Below are positions 25,343 to 34,500 of a DNA stretch of 64,000 nucleotides, one piece after another (position 1 is the stretch's first letter; each line of letters begins with the position of its first letter). The stretch spans positions 6,788 to 70,787 of the forward strand of contig JAEYKW010000009.1 in assembly GCA_023408075.1 (NCBI GenBank), written 5' to 3'. The notes under the pieces were generated by a model that ran no database searches, was not told the DNA's origin, and saw nothing but the letters and a program-made list of their open reading frames with translations. The translations under genes were made by a program, and so were the position numbers. The stretch is from Bacillota bacterium (lineage in GTDB: Bacteria > Bacillota > Clostridia > Christensenellales > SZUA-584).

Positions 25343-26281
25343 ATGCTATGTGTGAATAATTTAAAAGGTGTCACTAGCAGCACACGGTATAACAGCGGCG
25401 CATTGCGCGAATGCATTGTTAACGAAGAAAATGTTATAGAAACGCCATTGGGTGTATTGATTCCGCGTTACTCACGGCCAGATGTGCGGACGAAGGAGTT
25501 AAAATCGCTCTCGTTTTACGAGAATGGCAGTCTGCACAGCGTTTATTTAAATGAGCAGACGGATATTTTGACACCGCTGGGTACTTTCCCGGCTGAGCTC
25601 CTGACTTTTTACGAAGACGGTTCGCTTTTCAGCGTGTTTCCGCTCAACGGACAGATTGGTTTTGGCTGGTCGGAAGAGGAAGAAGGGGCACTTGCCAAAA
25701 GCTATGACTACTCCTTGCCCTTTGGTGAGATTACCGTCAAGCTGAACGGCATGCGGTTTTACCCGAGCGGACGGCTGAAGAGTCTGCTGTTCTGGCCTGG
25801 TGAAACGGTTTTGGTCAATACCCCTTTGGGCACGTTTCCAACGCGAATCGGAGTCCGGTTGTTTGAGGACGGACTGCTCGAATCGTTTGAACCGGCGAGC
25901 CCGATAATTATCGATACGCCAATTGGGCCGGTAATGACGTATGACGTGAACGCTATGGCGATAGAGGCAGATTGCAATTCGGTCTGTTTTGACCATGAAG
26001 GAGAACTGGTCCAAGCCAAAACATCGGGCGATATTATTGTTAAGAGCGAGAAAACAGGAAGAAAACGAATTTCATCGCAAACGCGCATGGGACTTATAGA
26101 TGATACAGTGATTAAGCTTGCGCTGACATTAAGCTTTGAGAAAGGCCGTGTCATAATAAGCGATGGCAGCGACACATCTGCCTTTGAGATCGAAGAACAC
26201 GCATTTCTGGTGCTGCCAGATTATGATTTGTCTGGTTTTGAGTGCGCCGGTGAATGCGCAGGCTGTGCAGGCTGCAACTGA
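25343..26281 (+). CDS. unrecognised repeat protein with four-cysteine tail, anf-linked
   Basis: About 312 residues. It contains four or five imperfect units of the form TPLGTFPxxxLxFYEDGSLxSV (near residues 33-64, 75-105, 125-155, 160-188), suggesting a beta-rich repeat fold. The last 15 residues hold ECAGECAGCAGCN, a Cx3Cx2Cx2C cluster suited to binding Fe-S or a metal. It lies between the flavin protein and anfO in the anf run (15-base and 16-base gaps). No family recognised. Several in-frame starts exist (25343 chosen); the N-terminal ten residues are uncertain. Confidence 0.75.
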   Translation: MLCVNNLKGVTSSTRYNSGALRECIVNEENVIETPLGVLIPRYSRPDVRTKELKSLSFYENGSLHSVYLNEQTDILTPLGTFPAELLTFYEDGSLFSVFPLNGQIGFGWSEEEEGALAKSYDYSLPFGEITVKLNGMRFYPSGRLKSLLFWPGETVLVNTPLGTFPTRIGVRLFEDGLLESFEPASPIIIDTPIGPVMTYDVNAMAIEADCNSVCFDHEGELVQAKTSGDIIVKSEKTGRKRISSQTRMGLIDDTVIKLALTLSFEKGRVIISDGSDTSAFEIEEHAFLVLPDYDLSGFECAGECAGCAGCN

Positions 26282-26297
26282 CGGAGGGAGCTCAACG

Positions 26298-26903
26298 GTG
26301 AAGATAGCGGTTTTGATGAACGAAGAAGGAGTTGCCGCGAACTTTTCGGAACAAGCGGGGCTATTTGTATACGAGAGGGTAAGCGACGATTGGGTATGTG
26401 AGCACAAGTATGCTTGGGTGCCTTACGCTTACCACACTATGGAGGCGCTTCGTAAATGCCTTGGCGACATCGCGGTTTGGCTTGGAGATTGCAGGGTGAT
26501 CGCAGCCAGACGCTCCAACGGCTATTACCGCGTGGTGTTCGAAGGCCTGAGCGTGGCGATGTGGGCGGTAGAAGGTTATCCGCAGGATTTCATACCGCAA
26601 ATTGAGCGGTTTTATAAAGACAATGACAGGCGGCAAACCGGTGACCCGGCGGATATTATCAGCCCGATCACGGGAAAGGCAGGCTTTTATTCCGTGGATC
26701 TGCGCAAGGTGATGGCGCATCATGAGCAATGCAACTCACGCGACGTGCTGCTGCCGTTTTTTCAAAAGGCCTCATTCCAAAGGCTGGAGATCGTATGCGA
26801 CCATGTCCCAAAATGGTTTAAAATCGAACTGCCGTTGCTTAAGCTCCGGGCTGATGTGGAAGCGCAGGGCAGTATAATGAAGGTACATGTGTACGGCATT
26901 TAA
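26298..26903 (+). CDS. anfO: AnfO, Fe-only nitrogenase accessory protein
   Basis: 201 residues. The start VKIAVLMNEEG and the C-terminal LLPFFQKASFQRLEIVCDHVPKWF segment match the AnfO family as I know it from Azotobacter and Rhodobacter anf clusters. AnfO is needed for full Fe-nitrogenase function, but its biochemical role is unsettled. The GTG at 26298 is used because GGAGGGAG lies seven bases upstream and the family starts MKIA; longer in-frame starts run back through the previous gene. Last gene of the operon, followed by the terminator at 26935. Confidence 0.85.
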   Translation: MKIAVLMNEEGVAANFSEQAGLFVYERVSDDWVCEHKYAWVPYAYHTMEALRKCLGDIAVWLGDCRVIAARRSNGYYRVVFEGLSVAMWAVEGYPQDFIPQIERFYKDNDRRQTGDPADIISPITGKAGFYSVDLRKVMAHHEQCNSRDVLLPFFQKASFQRLEIVCDHVPKWFKIELPLLKLRADVEAQGSIMKVHVYGI

Positions 26904-26934
26904 CATCGCCAACGACTGTCTCATATATTACCTT

Positions 26935-26972
26935 AAAAACACTCCTGATTGCAACTTATCGGGGGTGTTTTT
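26935..26972 (+). terminator. anf operon terminator
   Basis: AAAAACACTCCTGAT pairs with ATCGGGGGTGTTTTT with few wobbles, giving a stem of about 14-15 base pairs with the T-run on its 3' side. It lies 31 bases after the anfO stop. Confidence 0.8.
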
Positions 26973-27089
26973 ACCTTGATATTATGTTATGTTTTGTGGG
27001 CGATAACATAGTTTTGACAGCATTTTGATACAGAAGATCAACGAACGTCGTAGAGGGTGGATAACTGGTATTAAATTGAGTAAAAGGTG

Positions 27090-27155
27090 TTTTTTCAGCG
27101 CTTTCTAAGCCGACTAACAACCTCTTTCAAGGATAGTGGTGGACTCGAGGCTGTG
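27090..27155. repeat. dispersed intergenic repeat, family C, copy 2
   Basis: TTTTCAGCGCTTTCTAAGCC, then TTTCAAGGATAGTGG and CTCGAGGCTG. Same order of blocks and spacing as at 17344-17415, with about one quarter of positions changed by eye. Confidence 0.5.
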
Positions 27156-27176
27156 CATGACTTTATTTTAAAATGA

Positions 27177-27205
27177 TTGGCTTATATTAGGGTATGTGCT
27201 AATAT
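27177..27205 (+). promoter_or_regulatory. promoter of the zinc-ribbon gene
   Basis: TTGGCT (27177-27182), a 17-base spacer and TAATAT (27200-27205). Predicted start near 27212, about 90 bases before the ATG at 27304. Confidence 0.5.
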
Positions 27206-27303
27206 GTAAACAACCAATCAAAAGCTATCAGGCAATTCTTCATATGACCAAGGCCCATTTCTTCAGTTTCAATTCTTGAAAATAAGCAGGAGGATATACT
27301 TTC

Positions 27304-27882
27304 ATGTTATGTAAAAACTGTGGCTACACAATACCTGAAGATTGTTCGTTTTGCCCCAAATGCGGTAAAAATAATGATCCGGAAGATATTGTTCGTAACG
27401 ATGGGGAAGTTGTTGTCAGTCATGCAGACATTAATGCCGCTAATCCGGCTGCCGCAGAAACAATTTCTCAAACGAAAAAGTCTATATTGAAATCCAGAAC
27501 GGCTAAAATAATCATTGCTGCTGTCCTTATTGCTGCAATTGCAATTTTTACTTGGCAGCTAATAGGAAGAAATGATCTTAAAGCTCAACTATTAAGAGAT
27601 TGGGAACGCGTGCAAACCACTGATGATGGGACGTACTATCGGCTGGTTTTAGATTTTTCCGATAATAAAATCAATTATGATTTCGAAAGCGGCATCTCAT
27701 GGCTTGATAACACGCTTGCAACGTTTGACTACGAAGTCATTGCACCCAATATGATAAAAACCACAACGAGTGATTTCACACAAATAATTACCGTTGAGTT
27801 TAGCGAGGATCAGTCAGCTATGACGATGACCCCCTCAATGACGGGTGCGGATTCGTCGGAAATCTGGTTTAATATCGATTAG
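27304..27882 (+). CDS. zinc-ribbon membrane protein, hypothetical
   Basis: 192 residues. The N-terminus is a zinc ribbon of the CxxC...CxxC type (MLCKNCGY and FCPKCGK). A hydrophilic linker leads to one membrane helix near residues 66-84 (IIIAAVLIAAIAIFTWQ), followed by an extracytoplasmic domain with alternating hydrophobic residues, probably a small beta barrel. Proteins of this layout are common in Clostridia, with unknown role. AGGAGG lies nine bases upstream of the ATG. Lower GC than its neighbours. Monocistronic. Confidence 0.75.
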   Translation: MLCKNCGYTIPEDCSFCPKCGKNNDPEDIVRNDGEVVVSHADINAANPAAAETISQTKKSILKSRTAKIIIAAVLIAAIAIFTWQLIGRNDLKAQLLRDWERVQTTDDGTYYRLVLDFSDNKINYDFESGISWLDNTLATFDYEVIAPNMIKTTTSDFTQIITVEFSEDQSAMTMTPSMTGADSSEIWFNID

Positions 27883-28259
27883 CCCATATAAACCTAGCGC
27901 GTGTTTTTGTGTGACAATAATTCTTTGGTTTGTATAAATAATTGTTCTGAATTTTAGCTTTAAAAGTGTAAGGCTGAAGCGCCGGGATATGCTGCAACGG
28001 ATAAGGGCCTGAAAGAAGCGATAACTTAACAGCTTAACGCTGACTGGACGGCGGCTGCTACTTAGGCCACCCGCTAATTGGTCGGTTGCGGCCCGAAGCG
28101 GAAAGTCTTTTTCTTGACGGGTAGTTATTTAAATGGTGGCAAGTATGCGAGTCCCGGAACTGCAGAAATGTTGCTAAAGCGCCCGATAAGCAGTACAATA
28201 ACAATAATCACACATATTTTACAGAACAGTATCACATCATTGAAGGGAAGCTGGCGCTC
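27883..28259. other. intergenic region without recognised feature
   Basis: 377 bases. A short open frame at 28078-28290 overlaps the next gene and has no ribosome site. GC-rich patches (27975-28120) contain small stems but no repeat family or RNA I recognise. Confidence 0.4.
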
Positions 28260-30860
28260 TTGGAACCTGCAGCTGGATTTGGACTTTTAAGAACAAAGTA
28301 CATGATCCCCACGGCAGATAAACGGCTGGTGTCCCGCCGCGCCGTCAATCGCAAGCTGGAAGAGGCGCTGAACCGACGGCTTACCGTGATCTCGGCTCCC
28401 GCAGGCTGCGGTAAAACCTCTGCTGTGCTCAAATGGCTCGAAACAGTGCCGATGCCCGCAGCATGGTTTACCATTGATGCCGGTGATAACGACTCTGCGG
28501 CGTTCTGGCGCTATTTTTGCGCCGCCCTCGATGCCGTACTGCCCGGTATCAGCCGTGATACGGAATATGTATTTTCATCCCCGGAGCTGCAAAATGCCAA
28601 TATACATATCAATATCATCATCGACAGGCTCAGTGAAGCGCCTGCTTTTTTGCTTGTGCTCGATGACCTGCATTTGATCACCGATAACGATATATTGCAG
28701 GGGCTTTCCTATTTGATCGATTATCTGCCTGCGAAAATGCATCTTTTGCTGATCAGCCGCACGGAACCCGTGATGAATATGGCAAGGCATAAAATCAAAT
28801 GGCAGACACACAGCCTGAACGAGACAGACCTGCGCTTTAGTGAAGAGGATATTCTGAATTTTTACCATGCCAGAGGATGCACGCTCGCAGAAGACGACCT
28901 GCGCAGCGTTGAAAGCTATACCGAAGGATGGGCCGCGGCTTTGGTGGCCGTCTCCATGTCTATGGAACGCGCGGGCACAAGCTCGGTCATCGCTGCCGCG
29001 CTGGCGCAGTCCAGCCGGGACATCGGAGAGTATCTCAAAGATGAGGTGCTGACCGCATGGAGCCCGGAAAAGCGGGATTTCGCCATGAAAACCAGTATTC
29101 TGGAGACGTTGACCGTACCCTTATGCAATGCCGTCACCAGCAAAGACGATGCGGGCCGCTTGCTCAGGGAGATCAGTGAAAGAAACGGGTTCCTCACGGC
29201 CTTGGATGGCGAGGGGCGCGAATACCGGTATCATCATTTGTTCAGCCGGTTTCTCTATTCACTGCTTGCCGAGGCCATGCCGGAGGAGCTGACGGGCCTT
29301 CACGACAGGGCGGCACAGTGGTATTTAAATAACGACCTGCTGTCGGAAGCCATGGAGCATCTATTAAGCGGCGGGCTTTACGAGAAAGCCTATGAGATTA
29401 TCGAACACCGGGTTGACCACCTGATCAACCGGAACGAGTTCGGGCTGCTGCTGTCATGGATCGGCCGCCTGCCGGAGGAATACAGGAAAAACAGCTTCAA
29501 GATTGCCGTGATTCATTCGGTCTATTATGCGGAAATCGGCGACTATACGCGCTCAAGGAAATGGGTGGACAGCATGAAGGCTCTTAAGGATGCCGGACCA
29601 TACGGTTCGAACCCGGAATTGAACGCCTACAGCCGCACGGTATGCGCGATGATTGAAGCCAACCTCCTTATCCGCGAAGGCAGCCTGGAGTTTTTGCCCT
29701 TGATTTTATCAGCCGCAGAGACAAACGGGGGAGGGTATTATAAAATGCCGGCGTACAATGATTTCAACACGTCGGATATTTATTTTTATCGATGCCCGAT
29801 ACACAGAGTGACGGCGTTGTTCAAAAGCGCTACCGATCGGTTCGGTATGATTGTCGAGAAGTATCGAAGCATGATTTCAATCAATCCCGGCTATGCGCCG
29901 CTGTGTGCCGGAGAATATCTGTATGAAAGCAACAGGGCGGAGGAGGCCTTACCCTGGCTGCTAAAAGCGCAGGAAGAAGCGCGCGGAGCCAATTGCCTCG
30001 GCGCTTTTGTTCCGGCGATGGTGGGTGTGGCCCGAATCAAGCACGCCGGCGGGGATGTCCTCGGTGCGTTTGTTGTGATTGCGGAATGTGAAAAACAGCT
30101 TCAGACCGGCGGAAAGCCTCACTGGCTCAATCTGCTAAACGCTTTTCGATGCCGGTTATATATCGCCACCGAAAAATTGGACGAGGTGCGCGAGTGGCTA
30201 TTATCCAGCAGGCTCGATGTTTTTTCCAGCCTTCACAGAACCCGTGAGTTTGAGCTCATTACCTTTGCCAGAGGTTTGATGGCGACGGGCCGAAACCATG
30301 ACGCACGATTGCTTCTACAAAGGCTCGAGCTTTTCGCTGATGCAAACGCAAGGCCCCACAGCCGGGTGGAGGTATTGAATCTGCTGGCCTTGCTGGCTTT
30401 CAGCGAAAACAGGCTGCCGCTAGCTTTCAGACTGCTGGATGAATCGCTCGACATTGGCAGGAGAGAGGGGTTTGTCCGAAGCTTTTTGGACGAAGGGCTG
30501 CCGATGGCAGGTCTGCTCCGTGCCTACGTGAAATCACGCAGGAATCAGAGTGAATTTGATGCGGCAAGAGAGCGCAAGGCGTTTGCGGCGTCTCTGCTCA
30601 AGCAGATGCCCGATATAATGCTCAAAACGCATAAAGAGACTGCCGGTGAAAAATCGGCGGACATTCTCGAACACCTCACAGAGCAGGAGAGAAGGGTGCT
30701 GATTCTGCTGGCGAATGCAGCCACGAATCAGGAAATCTGCGATAAGCTGCAAATCAGCCTGCGCACGGTGAAGACGCATACCGGGAACATATACGGCAAG
30801 CTGGGTGTGAAAAACCGCACGCAGTGCGTTAAGCTCGTGCATGAGCTCGGGCTTTTATAA
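28260..30860 (+). CDS. MalT-like LuxR-family transcriptional regulator
   Basis: 866 residues of the large ATP-binding STAND/MalT type. The N-terminal LLRTKYMIP motif is followed by the P-loop APAGCGKTS (residues 46-54), a LLVLDDLHLI Walker B, helical TPR-like repeats over roughly 350-770, and a C-terminal LuxR HTH (about 795-860, LTEQERRVLILLANAATNQE). The start is TTG at 28260, the only start retaining LLRTKYMIP, with GAAGGGAAG upstream. The inducer is unknown; the next genes downstream encode an LRR surface protein and sortase, possible targets. Confidence 0.85.
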   Translation: MEPAAGFGLLRTKYMIPTADKRLVSRRAVNRKLEEALNRRLTVISAPAGCGKTSAVLKWLETVPMPAAWFTIDAGDNDSAAFWRYFCAALDAVLPGISRDTEYVFSSPELQNANIHINIIIDRLSEAPAFLLVLDDLHLITDNDILQGLSYLIDYLPAKMHLLLISRTEPVMNMARHKIKWQTHSLNETDLRFSEEDILNFYHARGCTLAEDDLRSVESYTEGWAAALVAVSMSMERAGTSSVIAAALAQSSRDIGEYLKDEVLTAWSPEKRDFAMKTSILETLTVPLCNAVTSKDDAGRLLREISERNGFLTALDGEGREYRYHHLFSRFLYSLLAEAMPEELTGLHDRAAQWYLNNDLLSEAMEHLLSGGLYEKAYEIIEHRVDHLINRNEFGLLLSWIGRLPEEYRKNSFKIAVIHSVYYAEIGDYTRSRKWVDSMKALKDAGPYGSNPELNAYSRTVCAMIEANLLIREGSLEFLPLILSAAETNGGGYYKMPAYNDFNTSDIYFYRCPIHRVTALFKSATDRFGMIVEKYRSMISINPGYAPLCAGEYLYESNRAEEALPWLLKAQEEARGANCLGAFVPAMVGVARIKHAGGDVLGAFVVIAECEKQLQTGGKPHWLNLLNAFRCRLYIATEKLDEVREWLLSSRLDVFSSLHRTREFELITFARGLMATGRNHDARLLLQRLELFADANARPHSRVEVLNLLALLAFSENRLPLAFRLLDESLDIGRREGFVRSFLDEGLPMAGLLRAYVKSRRNQSEFDAARERKAFAASLLKQMPDIMLKTHKETAGEKSADILEHLTEQERRVLILLANAATNQEICDKLQISLRTVKTHTGNIYGKLGVKNRTQCVKLVHELGLL

Positions 30861-31109
30861 TGGGCTGTAGCCTGTTTTTTCACAGGTAAAAGCGCTGATC
30901 CCCGGCGCACCTGAGGATATAAAAAAGTGATTGATATCATTGGCAAGTCAATGATTCGGTCATCCATTCCACTTATCGTCATTTGGCGGGGGCATGTTCA
31001 CTTTCGACAGTAGAAAGAATGGTGCTGCCGCCGTTTTGTATCTTCCCCATTCATGGACTTTGTCCGCAAGCTCGCAACGATAAAATTGCATTTTATCAAA
31101 ACCTCTATC

Positions 31110-31185
31110 ATAACCCCCTCTGACGATTTCCCTTATGAGGGTGGACGAGGGTTATCACCGACAGGTGGCTGGGGAGAGAAACCGG
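31110..31185. repeat. dispersed paired-hairpin repeat, family A, copy 3 (diverged)
   Basis: CCCCCTC...GAGGG, then TATCACC/GGTGGC and TGGGGAGAG, in the same orientation as copy 1. The first hairpin is enlarged by an insertion of about 20 bases. Confidence 0.45.
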
Positions 31186-31338
31186 CTAAAACCGGCCGTT
31201 TCTCGGGTATTTCATACGGCCTCCCGGTTCATCTCTTCAGAACAGGTCATCCGATTGCCCGAAGGGGTGGAATGGAGTTCAACAGGATTTATCGAGAGCT
31301 TGGAGCGCCGATTATCGGCGCGCAGCTTGATGAAAAAC

Positions 31339-31392
31339 CCCACTTGTCATGCTGAGGAGCAAAGCGACGTGACTACGAAGTGGAAAGCATCC
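31339..31392. repeat. dispersed palindromic element, family B, fragment
   Basis: CCACTTGTCATGCTGAGGAG followed by CAAAGCGACGTGACTACGAAGTGGA matches the core of the element at 36950-37050 (inverted) and of copy 1 at 12893-13005. The CCACTT/AAGTGG ends are inverted repeats. Confidence 0.5.
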
Positions 31393-31423
31393 CATGGCAA
31401 AACGCTTTAAACATGGGATTTTT
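31389..31423 (+). terminator. terminator-like hairpin
   Basis: ATCCCATG (31389-31396) pairs with CATGGGAT (31412-31419), followed by TTTT. The loop is 15 bases. It lies far from the upstream gene end, so it may be part of a repeat rather than a working terminator. Confidence 0.4.
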
Positions 31424-31599
31424 CGATCGCTTAAGCTCACTCAAAATGACACTAACCACTTTGTCAGCAGTCTGAGCGCCGATTATCTGCGCGTTTCTTT
31501 TTGCGCAGTACTTTGGTACGATGTGCCGTTTTTCCTTTTATGATAGCATTAAGTACATATATAAATATGTATTGACTTGCGAATCAAGGGGGAAACAAA

Positions 31600-34500
31600 A
31601 TGTACAAAAGAAGAAGAGCCTTTTCGGTTTTATTGGCTGTGGTGCTATTCTGCGCTCTGATCGTGACCATGGTTCCGGTCGCTTTGGCGGGATGGGGTGA
31701 CCCCGGCACGACAGACGGCTGGGAATGGACGATACAAAGTGACAATACGCTCGCCATCACCGGCTGTTCAGGAAAATCCGGCATGGTGACGATCCCGGAT
31801 TCGCTTGATACCGGCGAAGCCGGGCCGGGCGCCTTGCCTGTGACCGTGATCGGCGATGACGCCTTCAACAGCGACTACGCGAGCATAACGGGCATTATTT
31901 TGCCCGCCGGTCTAAAGAGCATAGGAAGCTCTGCGTTTGTGGGTACGCATATATCGAGCGTCACGATTCCGGCCGGATGCGTGAGCATCGGAGGCAGCGC
32001 ATTTAACAGCCTCGGGCTCACGAGCGTTGAGTTTGCTTCGCCGAGCAGCCTTCAAAGCATTGGAAACGACGCATTCGGCAGTACGGGGCTGACGAGTGTT
32101 GTGATACCGGACAACGTGGTGAGTATCGGAGACAACGCATTCAGCGAATGCACCCGCCTTGAGAGCGTGACGCTGCCACACAACGCCGGGTTCACAACTC
32201 TCCGGGGTTCGGTCTTCAGCGGATGCGAGGCGCTGCACAGCATCGACATCCCATCCAGCGTGACTGCCATATATGATTACGCGTTTATGTCTTCGGGACT
32301 CCAGAGCATTACGATACCCGCCAGCGTCACAAGCATCGGCAACGGCGCATTCGGAGGCACCAGCAATCTGAGCGGCATATCGGTTGCTCCGGGTAGCACG
32401 CATTTCACAAGTCAGGACGGAGTGCTCTATAACATAGACAAAACTTCTCTTCTCGGTTTCCCCGGAGGTAAATCCGGCGCGTTTACCATTCCGGAAGGCG
32501 TCACGCGAATAACGACAGAAGCCTTTTGCAATAGCTATAGCCTCAACGAAGTCACAATTCCGAGCAGCGTTGAAGCCATAGACAATTATGCTTTCCTCTA
32601 TTGCTCGAATCTTTCAAAAGTGTTCATTAAGAGCCGAAACGCGAATTTCAGTACAGTGGCCGTATTTAGCGGAACGCCGCTTGCAACCGCTCCGGACGGA
32701 GGAATCTACGGCATTGCAGGATCTACCGCGCAGACCTACGCCACTGCAAACGGCATACCGTTCCATATCGGCTACTATGTTGTCTCTTTCGACAGCGGCC
32801 ATGGCTCAGAAGTGCCGGGCGCTGTCGTGACGGCGGATGAAACAATGACAGCACCGCCTGCCCCGACCTTCGACGGTTATGATTTCGGCGGCTGGTACAC
32901 GGATTCGACATATGCCACCGAATGGGATTTCGGCACCGCTTCCGTCACAGGCAACATGACGCTGTACGCCAAGTGGACGAGGGATGGCGAGCTTTATCAC
33001 AGCGGCGAGACGGATGGCTTTACGTGGGAGGCCATCGGCGGTGAACTCACAGTCACGGGCTATACGGGCACGGCCGACGGCACCTTTGTCATACCAGATT
33101 CAATAAACATAGGCATCGCGGGGCTGGGCACAATGGATGTGACCCGAATCGGCGATGACGCGTTTAGTTACTATTTTACGGTCACAAGCTTTACACTGCC
33201 GAGCAGCCTTAAAAGCATCGGCGAATCCGCGTTTGCGGGCTGTTGGGCTCTGGAAAGCGTCAGCATACCGGCGGGCGTCGAAGACATCGGAGATTATGCA
33301 TTTGATGGCTGTTCAGTTATGGAAAGCGTCAGCATACCGGCGAGTGTCGAAAACATCGGAGATTATGCTTTCCAAAGCTGCTCAATTCTTAAAAACGTCA
33401 CGATAGCGGAAACGAGCAGCTTGGAAACTATTGGCGCGAACGCGTTTTACAGATCCGGGATATTAAGCTTCGATATGCCGGACAGTGTGATCGGCGTGGG
33501 TGATAGAGCTTTTTATTACTGCAACGATCTGCAATCGGTTACGCTTTCCGAAGGGCTTTCCGAAATCAGCTCAGAAATGTTTCGTTCCTGCAATAGTCTT
33601 GAGAGCATCACGATTCCCGCATCTGTCCAGTCAATCGGCTCTAATGCGTTTAAGTCCTCCGGACTGACAGACGTGACAATACCGGACACGGTCTTGGAGA
33701 TTGGCGAGTCGGCCTTTGAAAGGTGCGAGGACTTGCAGAGCGCCGTGCTGCCGGACAACACAAGTTTTACCAAGATTCCGGATAATCTGTTCTTTGGCTG
33801 TCCTGCATTGGACAGCGTCAACTATCCCGCGCACGTCACCGCCATTGGAAATAGCGCATTTTATAATACAGGTTTTACCGAAATTGTGATACCGGATACG
33901 GTCACGGAAATCGGCGTCAGCGCCTTTGGAGGCTGTGAAAACCTGCAAAGCGCTACGCTGCCGGACAACACAGGTTTCACCGCAATCCCGGACAGCCTCT
34001 TTAATGAGTGTAGGTCTTTGGACAGCGTCAATTTTCCCGCGCATGTTACCGCCATCGGGGATTATGCATTTAACGGAACGGCTTTTACCGGCATCGTGAT
34101 TCCCGATACGGTCACAAGCATCGGCAGCGGCGCATTTGAATACTGCGCAAACCTGCAGAGCATCGCACTGCCTGACAATGCGGATTTTACAAGAATTCCG
34201 GATAATCTTGTGCTTGGTTGCGGAGCGTTGCAGGGAATGGATATCCCCTCGCACGTCACCGCTATCGGTAACAGCGCTTTTAACAGTACAGGCCTGACAG
34301 GTGTGACGATTCCTGTGCAGATTAAGGAAATCGGCGGCTGGGCGTTTGCGTTCACACCGATTACAGCCATTACAATCCCCGCGGGCGTAACGAGCATGGG
34401 CGAGGGTGTTTTCATGGGCTGCATGTCGCTGACCGCGATCGATGTTGACCCGGCGAACACGGATTTTGAGAGCGTGAACGGCGTGCTCTATAATGCAGAT

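Larger units (their letters stand above)
26904..27303. other. intergenic region after the anf operon
   Basis: 400 bases. In order it contains the anf terminator (26935-26972), an AT-rich stretch, family C repeat copy 2 (27090-27155) and a promoter at 27177-27205 for the zinc-ribbon gene. No open frame with a ribosome site. Confidence 0.55.
30861..31599. other. 739-base intergenic region with repeats and hairpins
   Basis: Holds family B fragments (30948-30985, 31339-31392), a family A variant (31110-31185), the perfect stem GCGCCGAT-T-ATCGGCGC (31307-31323) and a terminator-like hairpin at 31389-31423. The last 60 bases are AT-rich and probably contain the promoter of the LRR gene. Short open frames here read through repeats and are not credible genes. 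Confidence 0.55.

Noticed and set aside
27960..28259. Structured RNA or gene upstream of the MalT-like regulator
   Set aside because: GC-rich stems are short and not arranged like any RNA class I know; the short open frame overlaps the regulator start.
30948..31560. Small protein genes in the 30.9-31.6 kb gap
   Set aside because: The frames run through dispersed palindromic repeats and lack ribosome sites.
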